Of a DNA stretch of 64,000 nt, positions 1 to 7,827 are shown piece by piece. The translations under genes were made by a program, and so were the position numbers. This stretch comes from Pyrinomonadaceae bacterium (GTDB taxonomy: Bacteria > Acidobacteriota > Blastocatellia > Pyrinomonadales > Pyrinomonadaceae). The notes beneath the pieces are model-generated. The model searched no databases and was not told where the DNA came from. It saw only the letters and a program-made list of their open reading frames with translations. Within the stretch, counting starts at the first letter, position 1. Each line of letters begins with the position of its first letter. The stretch is taken from positions 429,080 through 493,079 of the forward strand of contig JAJQRF010000004.1 in the NCBI GenBank assembly GCA_021228405.1. Reading direction: 5' to 3'.

Positions 1-2190
1 GGCGGAATCGACTGTAATTCGTGCGCGTGGGCAGACCCCGACGGTGAACGCACGCACGCCGAATTTTGCGAGAACGGCGCAAAGGCAATCGCCGACGAAG
101 CGACCACGAAACGCGCCACGCCCGATTTTTTTGCCCGATATTCGATTTCAGAACTTGCCGAAAAAAGCGGCAAATGGCTCAACGATCAAGGCAGAATCAC
201 CGAGCCGATGTTTTTGGACGAAAACACCGCGCACTATGAACCGATCACCTGGGAAAAAGCGTTTCATATCATTTCGGAAGAACTCAATTCCCTGAAATCT
301 CCCGACGAAGCCGTTTTTTACACTTCGGGCAGAACCTCGAACGAAGCCGCGTTTCTTTACCAGCTTTTTGTGCGTCAATTCGGGACGAACAATATGCCCG
401 ATTGCTCGAATATGTGCCACGAATCCACGTCGGTTGCGCTTGCCGAATCGATCGGTCTGGGCAAAGCATCGGTTCGTCTGGAAGATTTGGAAGACACGGA
501 TTTGATAATCATTATCGGGCAAAATCCCGGCACGAACGCGCCGCGAATGATGACTTCGCTCGAACGCGCCAAACAAAAAGGCGCAAAAATTATTGCCGTC
601 AATCCTCTGCCCGAAGCAGGTTTGCTGAATTTCGTCGATCCGAACCCCGAACACGCCGACAATATTCTGGAGTTTCCGTTCAAGATTCTAACCAACAAAG
701 CGATCAGGCTCGCCGATCTGCATTTGCCGATTCGCATCGGCGGCGATTCAGCTTTTCTGAAAGGCTTGATGAAAATCATTCTCGAACGCGAAAAGACCAG
801 CCCGACACCGCTTTTCGATTATGAATTCATCAACGAAAAGACCGAAGGATTTCAGGATTTTATCGCCAATCTCGAAACTGTCGAATGGCAGGACATCATC
901 GCGCAAAGCGGTCTTTCGTATGAACAGATCGGCGAAGTTGCCGAAATTTATCTGCGATCTAACCGCGTTATCACCTGCTGGGCGATGGGCGTGACCCAGC
1001 ATAAACAGGCGGTTGCGGCGATTCAGGACATTGCGAATCTGCATTTTCTGCGCGGTCAGATAGGGAAACAGGGCGCGGGACTTTGCCCCGTGCGCGGACA
1101 TTCAAACGTGCAGGGCGACCGCACGATGGGTGTTTGGGAACAGATGAATCCGAAATTCCGGGCGGCTCTGGAAAAGGAATTTCACTTCAAAACGCCTGAA
1201 AAAGACGGCTTCGGAACGGTTGATGCGATCGAAGCGATGCACGACGGACGCGCCAAAGTCTTTTTTGCAATGGGCGGAAATTTCGTTTCCGCCACGCCCG
1301 ATACCGAATACACCGAAAAGGCTTTGCGAAATTGTAATCTGACCGTGCAAGTCATTACAAAATTAAACCGAACCGCGCTCGTTCACGGCAAAAAATCTTT
1401 GATTCTTCCCTGTCTTGGACGCACGGAAATCGATCTGACGGGCGGCAAAGAGCAGTTCGTTTCGACCGAAAGCACGATGCTCAATGTGCAGATGTCGAAG
1501 GGAATTCTCGAACCTGCCTCGGAGCATCTGCGGAGCGAGGTTTGGATCGTCGGGAAAATGGCGCAGGCGGTTTTGAAAAACAAGCTGACGGTCGATTGGG
1601 AACGGATGACGAACGATTACGACGCGATTCGCGAACGCATTTCGCGTGTCGTCGCGGGTTGCGAAAACTACAACATCCGCGTTCGCAAGGAAGGCGGTTT
1701 TTATATGCCGAATCCGCCGCGCGAACGCCAGTTTCCAACTGCTTCGGGCAAGGCGCAGTTTACCGCGAGTCAGCTCGAAAAGATCGAAATTTCGGACGGC
1801 GAACTGCTGATGACGACGATTCGTGCACACGACCAGTTCAACACGACCGTTTACGACGATCACGACCGTTACCGGGGCATTTCCGGTTCGCGCCGCGTGA
1901 TTTTGATGAACAAACAGGACATTGCCGAACGAAACTTAAAACAGGGCGAAGTCGTCGATATTACGAGTTATTTTGAAGGCGAAACGCGCCGCGCCGAATC
2001 GTTTATCGTCGTCGAATACCCGATCCCGAAGGATTGTTGCGCAACTTATTTTCCCGAAGCAAATCCGCTGATACCGCTGAAAAGCTATGCCGAAAGAAGC
2101 AAGTGCCCGACCTCGAAATTGACGATCGTGACAATTGCGCCGCATCTTGAAAACGGCGAAAAGGTGTTTACGGGAAGTTTTAAAAACTAA
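1..2190 (+). CDS. FdhF/YdeP-type molybdopterin oxidoreductase, 5'-truncated by window edge
   Basis: The frame is open from base 1, so about 729 codons are visible and the start lies upstream. The first residues carry the C-x2-C and ENGAKA motifs found near the N-terminus of YdeP-like formate-dehydrogenase-alpha homologues, so probably only some tens of residues are missing. The body has the bis-MGD-binding oxidoreductase pattern (GQNPGTNAPRMM, GHSNVQGDRTMG, MGGNFVSATPD, PTASGKAQF). Enzymes of this family bind molybdopterin guanine dinucleotide; E. coli YdeP is linked to acid resistance, and the true substrate is unknown. The next gene is mobA, which makes the guanine dinucleotide form of the cofactor, and this supports the assignment. 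No selenocysteine-type internal TGA is present. The subfamily call is good; the reaction is not determined. Confidence 0.9.
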   Translation, partial: GGIDCNSCAWADPDGERTHAEFCENGAKAIADEATTKRATPDFFARYSISELAEKSGKWLNDQGRITEPMFLDENTAHYEPITWEKAFHIISEELNSLKSPDEAVFYTSGRTSNEAAFLYQLFVRQFGTNNMPDCSNMCHESTSVALAESIGLGKASVRLEDLEDTDLIIIIGQNPGTNAPRMMTSLERAKQKGAKIIAVNPLPEAGLLNFVDPNPEHADNILEFPFKILTNKAIRLADLHLPIRIGGDSAFLKGLMKIILEREKTSPTPLFDYEFINEKTEGFQDFIANLETVEWQDIIAQSGLSYEQIGEVAEIYLRSNRVITCWAMGVTQHKQAVAAIQDIANLHFLRGQIGKQGAGLCPVRGHSNVQGDRTMGVWEQMNPKFRAALEKEFHFKTPEKDGFGTVDAIEAMHDGRAKVFFAMGGNFVSATPDTEYTEKALRNCNLTVQVITKLNRTALVHGKKSLILPCLGRTEIDLTGGKEQFVSTESTMLNVQMSKGILEPASEHLRSEVWIVGKMAQAVLKNKLTVDWERMTNDYDAIRERISRVVAGCENYNIRVRKEGGFYMPNPPRERQFPTASGKAQFTASQLEKIEISDGELLMTTIRAHDQFNTTVYDDHDRYRGISGSRRVILMNKQDIAERNLKQGEVVDITSYFEGETRRAESFIVVEYPIPKDCCATYFPEANPLIPLKSYAERSKCPTSKLTIVTIAPHLENGEKVFTGSFKN

Positions 2191-2194
2191 ATCT

Positions 2195-2296
2195 TTTTGC
2201 CCACGAAATACACGAAAGGACACGAAAAAAAGAAGTAAAAGCCGCTTCTTTTTTTTCTGATATTTCATTTCCTTTTCGTGTATTTCGTGGGCAAAA
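2195..2296. repeat. Long imperfect palindrome, CACGAAATA family, copy 1
   Basis: The left arm begins ttttgcccacgaaatacac and the right arm ends with its reverse complement, gtgtatttcgtgggcaaaa. The arms are built of short direct repeats of a CACGAAA word. The element fills the gap between the molybdoenzyme and mobA, both on the plus strand. Related copies lie at 6937-7018, 11303-11386 and 20835-20920, with a half copy at 31597-31640. It can fold into a long hairpin, but it is found in several gene orientations, so it is not simply a terminator. Confidence 0.85.
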
Positions 2297-2309
2297 TCTT
2301 CTTTTAATT

Positions 2310-2909
2310 ATGAGTGATTTTACAGGATTCGTTTTGGTTGGCGGAAAGTCTTCGCGGATGGGCGAGGATAAGTTTGCTTTGCAGTTCAGGGGCAAAAGTT
2401 TTCTCGAAAACGCGGTTGCGGCGTTAAGTGAAGTTTGCGAAACCCGCGTTAAATTGGTTTTGAATCAATCTCAAACCATCGAAACCGAATTGCCGTTCGT
2501 GCGTGATATTTACGAAAAACGCGGCGCGCTCGGGGCGATTCACGCGGCTTTGCAAAATTGCGAAACGAAATTTGCCGTCGTTTTGGCGGTCGATCTGCCT
2601 TTGGTCGATGCAAACGTCATCGAAAAACTCGCCGGATTTGCGCTCTCTTCAAACAAATTTCTCGCCAGCGTGCCGCGCCAGACCGACGGCAGAATCCAGC
2701 CGCTATGCGCCGTTTACCGCGCGAAATATTGTCTGCCGACACTCGAAAGATTGATGGAAGAAAACGCAACCGCTTCCCCGCGCGATTTTCTCGAACTGGT
2801 AAACACGCGCTACATCCCGCAACAAAATCTCTCCGCCGACACTGAACAAGACATCTTTTTCAACGTCAACACTCCGACAGAATATGAACGGATAGTTGAT
2901 AACAGATAG
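2310..2909 (+). CDS. mobA: Molybdenum cofactor guanylyltransferase
   Basis: This 199-residue protein starts with the nucleotidyltransferase signature LVGGKSSRMGEDKF near residues 8-21. It also has VLAVDLPLVD, the metal- and GTP-binding region, around residue 90, and PLCAVYR further on, as in MobA. MobA transfers GMP from GTP to molybdopterin in the cytoplasm to make the dinucleotide cofactor. Its length is normal for the family. It sits just downstream of a molybdoenzyme and likely serves it. The last six codons and the stop are formed by the start of the gatagtt/gataac repeat at 2889, so the natural C-terminus seems to have been replaced or extended by repeat sequence. Confidence 0.92.
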   Translation: MSDFTGFVLVGGKSSRMGEDKFALQFRGKSFLENAVAALSEVCETRVKLVLNQSQTIETELPFVRDIYEKRGALGAIHAALQNCETKFAVVLAVDLPLVDANVIEKLAGFALSSNKFLASVPRQTDGRIQPLCAVYRAKYCLPTLERLMEENATASPRDFLELVNTRYIPQQNLSADTEQDIFFNVNTPTEYERIVDNR

Positions 2910-2990
2910 TTGATAACGTATAACTGATAACGAAAAGCAATCCACTATCCACTATCCACTATCCGCTATCCGTTCCCCGTTATCCACTCG
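2889..2990. repeat. Heptamer-built palindromic repeat (GATAGTT/CCACTAT), copy 1
   Basis: The left half is a run of 7-nt words (gatagtt, gataaca, gatagtt, gataacg, tataact, gataacg). The right half is the complementary run (ccactat three times, then ccgctat, ccgttcc, ccgttat). The two halves are inverted. The repeat lies between two converging genes and supplies the stop codon of both: mobA (TAG at 2907-2909) and the minus-strand gene ending at 2966. A related copy is at 4236-4290. Confidence 0.85.
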
Positions 2991-3349
2991 ATCGCGGCTT
3001 TTTCTTCGGTGAAGATTTTCAGTTTAGCGGAGATTTTGTCCGACGATAATAATTCAAACTGACGACCGCGCCCGAAATCGGTCAATGATTTCATCAAAAT
3101 CGCGGCTCTGCCGTCGCCGATCAATTTGTCGTATCTTTTATGATTTGCCGTTGCCTGCCGCATCAGTTCGATGTCGGTTTTGCCGAACTGCATATTTCTG
3201 TGATCGAAAAAAACATCCGTTCCCGGTTTCCAAAATTCACGCGTGACGATGTCCTCGATCATTCGCACGTGGTCTTCGACATTAAAAGTTCCGGCGGTTT
3301 TGATGCTGACAAAATGCTTATCTTCCCTATATTCTGCTGTCCAATTCAT
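2966..3349 (-). CDS. Small cytoplasmic protein, possibly SpoIIAA/STAS-like
   Basis: This 127-residue protein has no signal peptide or membrane segment. The alternating strand-helix pattern (MNWTAEYREDKHFVSIKTAG at the N-terminus, FFDHRNMQF in the middle, FTEEKAAIEWI at the end) recalls SpoIIAA-like or STAS-fold proteins that act as small adaptors. The resemblance is to fold pattern only and I would not assign a function. The C-terminal ITGNG and the stop codon are encoded by the shared palindromic repeat at 2889-2990. It converges on mobA and has no obvious operon partner. Confidence 0.7.
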   Translation of the reverse strand: MNWTAEYREDKHFVSIKTAGTFNVEDHVRMIEDIVTREFWKPGTDVFFDHRNMQFGKTDIELMRQATANHKRYDKLIGDGRAAILMKSLTDFGRGRQFELLSSDKISAKLKIFTEEKAAIEWITGNG

Positions 3350-3439
3350 ACTGCGTTACTGCTGAAAGCAAATTTTTGATTATACATAATGAAATTGCCA
3401 TAAGCGAACGCTGTAGTTAAACAATTAAATCTTCGTTAA

Positions 3440-3790
3440 TCACTCATTTTTGAGTTGCGCGATAAATTCTTCCACTTTGTCGAGCTTATCGAGCGGAATT
3501 TCCTTATACAGCCGCACGAAATCAGCCGCGCTTTTTTCACGAATCAGCGTATTGAGCGGATGATTTGCGCCGAGCATTTCATTTTCCTTCGGCTGCCACT
3601 CGAAAAGATCGTTCGGCGTGCAATTGAGCACCCGGCAAAGCCTTTCGATGTGCGAAATCTTGATGTTGACAATCTTATGATTGACCAGTTTACTCGCAAC
3701 CGTGCGGTAAAAGCCCCTGTCAACCAGATAACTGAACGGTTTATCCACACCGCGCATCTCCAAAATTCGCCTCAAATTAAAATTCAACAT
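3440..3790 (-). CDS. XRE-family helix-turn-helix transcriptional regulator
   Basis: This 116-residue protein has an N-terminal Cro/C1-type helix-turn-helix over about residues 5-65. The second half of that fold is the typical ISHIERLCRVLNCTPNDLFEW. The C-terminal 45 residues form a charged helical tail (ADFVRLYKEI, DKVEEFIAQL) likely to dimerise. Proteins of this form bind operators as dimers, but the target is unknown. The 21-bp tandem array at 3862-4050 begins about 70 bp upstream of its start, so the array could lie in its own promoter region. That link is inference from position. Confidence 0.85.
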   Translation of the reverse strand: MLNFNLRRILEMRGVDKPFSYLVDRGFYRTVASKLVNHKIVNIKISHIERLCRVLNCTPNDLFEWQPKENEMLGANHPLNTLIREKSAADFVRLYKEIPLDKLDKVEEFIAQLKNE

Positions 3791-3861
3791 AAAATCAGTC
3801 CTCTTCGAGTGAAATTTTACAGCCGATAAAGTTAAATGACAATATTTTTATAATAAAAGGT

Positions 3862-4050
3862 CTGATATAGGCGATTGTTTAAGTGATAAATGCGATTGTT
3901 ATGATGATAACTGCGACTGACACAATGATATGTGCGTTTGTCACAATAATATTTACGATTGTTCAGATGATAACTGCGACTTTCAGGATGATATTTGCAA
4001 CTTTCAGGATGATAACGGCGACTTTCAGGATGATAACGGCGACTGACGGC
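3862..4050. repeat. 21-bp tandem array A, nine units
   Basis: Nine consecutive units are each exactly 21 bp, with a core like atgataactgcgactttcag; units start at 3862, 3883, 3904, 3925, 3946, 3967, 3988, 4009 and 4030. Adjacent units differ at several positions but the spacing never shifts. There are no unique spacers, so it is not CRISPR. It lies upstream of the XRE regulator. A reading frame across it gives a seven-residue peptide repeat (MITATFR-like), as any 21-bp repeat without stop codons would. Confidence 0.9.
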
Positions 4051-4105
4051 TATTTAAGCATTATGTCTTTGCCCAAAAAGTGCTTAATCGGAGATATTTC
4101 TTTCT

Positions 4106-4191
4106 GCCGCGTCAGCGGCGTTTGAATTTAGACGTGCGTTGAACCGCACGGTGCAGATTCGTCATATGAACACGCGTCGCGTGAGCGACGC
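4106..4191. repeat. Cluster of three short REP-like hairpins
   Basis: Three small stems follow one another: gccgc-gtca-gcggc (4106-4119), gtgcg-ttgaac-cgcac (4134-4149) and gcgtcgc-gtga-gcgacgc (4174-4191). Their size and loop style resemble the REP hairpins at 31.7-33.6 kb, but the stem sequences differ. They lie in the gap between the 21-bp array and the end of gnd. Confidence 0.6.
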
Positions 4192-4235
4192 TTGATCTTC
4201 ACGCGGTTGCAAGTCAATTTTTTTGCACAAAAATA

Positions 4236-4290
4236 CGGATAATTAATAACCGGGTGATGAAAACCATCCGTTATCAACTATCCGTTATTC
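4236..4290. repeat. GATAGTT/TTATCAACTATCC palindromic repeat, copy 2
   Basis: cggataattaataaccgg on the left is inverted against ccgttatcaactatccg on the right. The words match the repeat at 2889-2990. It ends five bases before the gnd stop codon. It could act as a transcript-end structure for gnd, but no clear T-run follows. Confidence 0.65.
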
Positions 4291-4294
4291 GTTA

Positions 4295-5899
4295 TTATTT
4301 ATCCCAGTCGGGCGTGTGGAAAACGCCTTCTTTGTCGGTTCTTTGATAAGTGTGCGCGCCGAAAAAGTCGCGTTGGGCTTGAATCAGATTTGCGGGCAGA
4401 CGCTCCGAACGAAACGCGTCGAAATACGAAAGCGCGGACGAAAGACAGAGCGACGGGACTTGACTCATCGCAAATTCGTTGTTGATCTTGCACCAGAAAT
4501 CGCGGTTTTTGCTGAGGATTTCGGCAAATCTGTCGTCGATAATCAGGTTTACGAGGTCGGGATTCTGGTCGTAAGCGGCACGCATTTCTTCGAGCAAAGC
4601 CGAGCGGATGATACAGCCGCCGCGCCATATTTTCGCGATTTCCGAAAGATGCAGTTCGTATTCCTTTTCCTTTGAAACCGTCTGAAGCAAAGACATTCCC
4701 TGCGCGTAGGTGACGATAAACGAACTCAAAAGCGTGTGTTTGAGCAGTTCGAGAAATTCGTCCTTGTTCTGCGAAACATCCTTGCGGACGGCTTCGTCGC
4801 GCTCTTCGTCGCTCGCAACTTCCTTTTTATCGCCGATGTTCTGCGCGTCGAGATTTTCCTTGTGATGCTTGCTCACGACCGTTTCGGCGGCGCGTTTTTC
4901 GCGTTGCGCTTTCGCCGCGTCGTGTTCGTGTTCGCTCGAAACGGCGTTGCCGCCGGCGGTCGGCGGATTGGTGATCGCGGGTTCGCCTTTACCGTATTTT
5001 TCGGCGATCAAGACCCGCGCTTCCTTTTGCGCGGAGATTTGACGCATCGAAACCGCGCTGTCGATCGTCGGAATCGGCACGCCGAAATCCATCGCCGCCT
5101 GGGAAGTCCATTTGCCCGTTCCCTTCTGCGCGGCTTTATCGAGAATCATCCCGACCAGCGGTTTGCCCGTTTCAACGTCCGATTTTCTCAAAACTTCCGC
5201 CGTGATCTCGACCAGAAACGAATTCAACTCGGCATTGTTCCATTCGCCGAACGTCCGGCTCATCGCGTCGTAATCCATCTTCAAAACGCGAAACATAAAA
5301 TCGTATGTTTCGGCGAGGATTTGCATCAAGCCGTATTCGATGCCGTTGTGAACCATCTTGACGAAATGCCCCGCCGAACCTTTGCCGACAAACGCCGCAC
5401 ACGCTTCGCCGTTCACTTTGGCGGACGCGGCTTCGAGAATCTTTTCGACGTGCGCGTAGACTTCGCGCTTGCCGCCGATCATAATGCTCGCGCCGTGCCG
5501 CGCGCCTTCTTCGCCGCCCGAAACGCCGACCCCGAGAAATTCGATGTTCTTTTCCGCGAGAGTTTTTTCGCGCCGTTCGGTTTCGGGAAAATGCGAGTTT
5601 CCGCCGTCGATCACGATGTCGCCCGCATCCAGTTTCGTGAGCAGATCGTTAATGACAATATCGACGACCTGCGCCGGAACGAGAATCATAATCTTGCGCG
5701 GACTTTCGAGTTTGCCGAGAAATTCATCAAGCGTTTCGCCCGTTTGCAGATCGAAATCCTTGCCTTCTTCGAGCAAAAGCCGACGTTTTTCCGCGTCGAG
5801 ATCGTATCCGACACCCGAAAATCCTTTTTCCGCGACATTCAGCAGAAAATTTCTGCCCATCGTTCCCAAACCGATCATTCCGAATTGTGCTTTTGTCAT
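4295..5899 (-). CDS. gnd: 6-phosphogluconate dehydrogenase (decarboxylating) with charged insertion
   Basis: This enzyme oxidises 6-phosphogluconate to ribulose 5-phosphate with NADP reduction, in the oxidative pentose phosphate pathway. I start it at the ATG encoding MTKAQFG (534 residues); a longer frame upstream only reads through a palindromic repeat. The Rossmann motif GLGTMGRNF is at residues 10-18, the catalytic-lysine region GSAGHFVKMVHNGIEYG at 174-190 (K181), the substrate loop KGTGKWTSQAA near 259-269, and LIQAQRDFFGAHTYQR near the C-terminus. It is about 60 residues longer than usual: residues 302-378 hold a Glu/Lys-rich insertion (NPPTAGGNAV, AAKAQREKRA, SDEERDEAVR) between the catalytic helices. 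rpe, the next pathway enzyme, is at 57.6 kb. Confidence 0.95.
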   Translation of the reverse strand: MTKAQFGMIGLGTMGRNFLLNVAEKGFSGVGYDLDAEKRRLLLEEGKDFDLQTGETLDEFLGKLESPRKIMILVPAQVVDIVINDLLTKLDAGDIVIDGGNSHFPETERREKTLAEKNIEFLGVGVSGGEEGARHGASIMIGGKREVYAHVEKILEAASAKVNGEACAAFVGKGSAGHFVKMVHNGIEYGLMQILAETYDFMFRVLKMDYDAMSRTFGEWNNAELNSFLVEITAEVLRKSDVETGKPLVGMILDKAAQKGTGKWTSQAAMDFGVPIPTIDSAVSMRQISAQKEARVLIAEKYGKGEPAITNPPTAGGNAVSSEHEHDAAKAQREKRAAETVVSKHHKENLDAQNIGDKKEVASDEERDEAVRKDVSQNKDEFLELLKHTLLSSFIVTYAQGMSLLQTVSKEKEYELHLSEIAKIWRGGCIIRSALLEEMRAAYDQNPDLVNLIIDDRFAEILSKNRDFWCKINNEFAMSQVPSLCLSSALSYFDAFRSERLPANLIQAQRDFFGAHTYQRTDKEGVFHTPDWDK

Positions 5900-5910
5900 A
5901 GAAAATATTT

Positions 5911-6002
5911 TAACGCAAAGGCGCGAAGTCGCAAGGACGCAAAGTTTTAAAAGTTTACCGTTAATTTCCTTTGCGTCTTTGCACCTTTGCGTCTTTGCGT
6001 TA
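5911..6002. repeat. Palindromic repeat built of CGCAAAGG octamers
   Basis: The left arm taacgcaaaggcgcgaag runs as 8-nt words (cgcaaagg, cgcgaagt, cgcaagga, cgcaaagt). The right arm is the inverted series ending ctttgcgtctttgcgttaa. It occupies the whole divergent gap between gnd and the dehydratase gene, ending 11 bases before the latter's ATG, so it lies in the promoter or leader of both genes. Confidence 0.8.
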
Positions 6003-6013
6003 ATCTTTCTCTT

Positions 6014-6931
6014 ATGAAAACTCTGCTCGAAGCCATTCGCCCGACGACTTTTATCGAATCGCAAAAATTGCGCGATTATTTGGATTTAGACTTAACGCTT
6101 GCGTCCGAAACCTTCCAGCATACCGGAAGCTTTAAATTTCGCGCCGCTTACAATCTCGCAGTAAATGTCGAAAACGACGGCATTTTAACCGCTTCGTCCG
6201 GAAATTTCGGTCAGGCTCTGGCTTATGCGTGTAAGCTGACGGGGAAAAAATGTATCGTCGTGATGCCCGAAACTTCGGCGCAGGTCAAGATCGAAGCCAT
6301 TAAATCTTACGGCGCGACGGTCGATCTGGTTGATACGAAAACCGTCAAACGCAGTGACCGCGTCGCGCAACTGGCGGCGGAAAATCCCGATTTTTACGTC
6401 GCTTCGGCGTATGACGATCTGTTCGTGATCGACGGAAACGCGAGCATCGGCGACGAATTGGCAAACAGGGATTTCGACGTGATAATCTCGCCCGTCGGCG
6501 GCGGCGGTCTGATCTCGGGAATCTCGAAAGGATTGTGCCGCAACGGTCATCAGGCAAAACTTTTCGGCGCGGAACCGCTTCTCGCAAACGACGCGGCAAA
6601 GTCTTTGAAAGCGGGCGAAATCGTTTCCAACGAAACCGAACCGATGACGATCGCCGACGGTGCGCGCACGCTTTCATTGGGTAAACATAACTGGGAAATC
6701 ATCAAATCGGGCGTGGCGGAAATCATCGAAGTTTCTGACGAAAAGATTGCCGAAGCAGTGCGTTTGTTGTTCGGTCTGGCAAATCTGAAATCCGAACCGA
6801 CCGGCGCGCTGACGCTCGGCGCGGTGCTCGCAGGTAAAGAGAAATTTGCAGGAAAAAAAGTCTGTGCGATAGTGAGCGGCGGCAATGTTGATGCGGGAAT
6901 TTACGCCGAAATATTGTTAAGCAACAAATAA
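6014..6931 (+). CDS. PLP-dependent threonine/serine dehydratase-like enzyme
   Basis: This 305-residue fold-type II PLP enzyme has the lysine motif TGSFKFRAA (Schiff-base K41), the phosphate-binding and substrate loop SSGNFGQ near residue 64, and the glycine-rich cofactor loop PVGGGGL near 159. Family members convert threonine or serine to the 2-oxoacid plus ammonia, or racemise serine. There is no C-terminal ACT domain, so it resembles the short catabolic/serine racemase form rather than the biosynthetic IlvA. The ATG at 6014 gives MKTLLEAIRP; a longer frame upstream enters the palindromic repeat and was discarded. No amino-acid operon surrounds it. Substrate is not resolved. Confidence 0.85.
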   Translation: MKTLLEAIRPTTFIESQKLRDYLDLDLTLASETFQHTGSFKFRAAYNLAVNVENDGILTASSGNFGQALAYACKLTGKKCIVVMPETSAQVKIEAIKSYGATVDLVDTKTVKRSDRVAQLAAENPDFYVASAYDDLFVIDGNASIGDELANRDFDVIISPVGGGGLISGISKGLCRNGHQAKLFGAEPLLANDAAKSLKAGEIVSNETEPMTIADGARTLSLGKHNWEIIKSGVAEIIEVSDEKIAEAVRLLFGLANLKSEPTGALTLGAVLAGKEKFAGKKVCAIVSGGNVDAGIYAEILLSNK

Positions 6932-6936
6932 TTTTT

Positions 6937-7018
6937 GCCTGCGAAATAAACGAAAGAATCGAAAATATTTTGAATTTTTCTTCTTACCTTTTTCGTTATT
7001 TTCGTTTATTTCGCAGGC
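6937..7018. repeat. Long imperfect palindrome, CACGAAATA family, copy 2 (GCGAAATAA variant)
   Basis: gcctgcgaaataaacgaaag pairs with the inverted ttcgtttatttcgcaggc at the right end. It lies between two converging genes, where it could act as a bidirectional transcript-end structure. It is the same layout as 2195-2296 with a diverged core word. Confidence 0.8.
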
Positions 7019-7030
7019 TGATTCGCTTTT

Positions 7031-7750
7031 TTAATTTACGGTTTCGGTCATTCTCGCCAGGGCGCGTTTGCTGACGATGCCGACGAAGATTATCGAAATG
7101 ATCGTCGCAACGATGCCGAAAATTAAAAGCCAGATGTCGTTCGGGTTGTCGAAGTCCAAAACCGCCAGCCCCGAACCGAAAAAAACCACCGCCGCCGAAC
7201 GCGGAAACATCCCGACAGCCGTGCCGATCGCGTATGAAGAATAAGGCACCCGCGCCGAGGTCATCAGAAAATTGGTGAGCGCAAAAGGCATCGCGGGCGA
7301 CAGCCGAAGCAAGCAAATCAAAAGCGTCGTGCGCCAATAACTGTGCCTGACCAATGCCTGATAGATCGCGTCAGCCTTCGGATGATGCGCGAAAACGTGT
7401 GTTAATTTTTCGCCGGCAATGCGCCTGTGAATCAAAAACGAAAGCGAAGCCGCGCCGACCACCGCCAATATGTGCAGAAAAATTCCGAACGAAAACCCGA
7501 ATGCCCAGCCGCAGATAATGCCGATCACGTTCGTCGGCAGTAACGACAGTCCGCAAAAGAAAATCACGAACAGAACATAAGCAAAACTTCCCGTAACGTG
7601 ATTATCCTTAAACCACTCGCTGATCGGACTCGAAAACGTAATTAAAACCGCGCTTCCGAGAATCGGTAAAAACGTTGTCACGAGCGCGACGGGCGTGAGA
7701 GTTCCCAGTTCCTTGAGGTAGTTTCGGAATTTTAGATAGAGTTTTCTCAT
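7031..7750 (-). CDS. TVP38/TMEM64-family (DedA superfamily) membrane protein
   Basis: This is an integral membrane protein of about 239 residues, with hydrophobic segments around residues 20-40, 55-85, 90-120, 150-180 and 205-230. The signature is FFCGLSLLPTNVIGIICGWAFG followed later by RLSPAMPFALTNFLM, as in TMEM64/DedA-superfamily proteins implicated in lipid scrambling and membrane homeostasis. The ATG at 7748-7750 gives MRKLYLKF. An in-frame start at 7789 would add 13 residues but would place a terminator hairpin inside the gene, so I prefer the shorter form, although no Shine-Dalgarno sequence is visible for it. It converges on the dehydratase. Confidence 0.82.
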   Translation of the reverse strand: MRKLYLKFRNYLKELGTLTPVALVTTFLPILGSAVLITFSSPISEWFKDNHVTGSFAYVLFVIFFCGLSLLPTNVIGIICGWAFGFSFGIFLHILAVVGAASLSFLIHRRIAGEKLTHVFAHHPKADAIYQALVRHSYWRTTLLICLLRLSPAMPFALTNFLMTSARVPYSSYAIGTAVGMFPRSAAVVFFGSGLAVLDFDNPNDIWLLIFGIVATIISIIFVGIVSKRALARMTETVN

Positions 7751-7759
7751 CAAAAAAAA

Positions 7760-7785
7760 ATAGTGAGAAGTTAAGTTCTCACTAT
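7760..7785 (-). terminator. Rho-independent terminator
   Basis: A perfect 10-bp stem, atagtgagaa/ttctcactat, with a 6-nt loop is followed on the minus strand by nine T residues. It lies just after the secreted-protein gene ending at 7828 and before the TVP38 gene, so it should end the transcript of the upstream minus-strand operon. Confidence 0.8.
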
Positions 7786-7827
7786 TCATTTAAGCAAATC
7801 GCACCGAATTCGTCAGTCGTTCGGCGA

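Noticed and set aside
1..2190. Selenocysteine-containing formate dehydrogenase
   Set aside because: No in-frame TGA is present in the visible part and the sequence is of the YdeP-like branch, not FdhF proper.
3883..4125. Small protein with MITATFR heptapeptide repeats
   Set aside because: Any 21-bp tandem repeat lacking stops yields a seven-residue repeat; there is no ribosome site and the product is implausible. The same applies to frames over 22050-22343 and 34235-34444.
4736..5950. A 404-codon plus-strand open frame antisense to gnd
   Set aside because: It lies entirely opposite a clear 6-phosphogluconate dehydrogenase with intact motifs; its product is Phe- and Arg-rich with no family resemblance, as expected from antisense of this codon usage.
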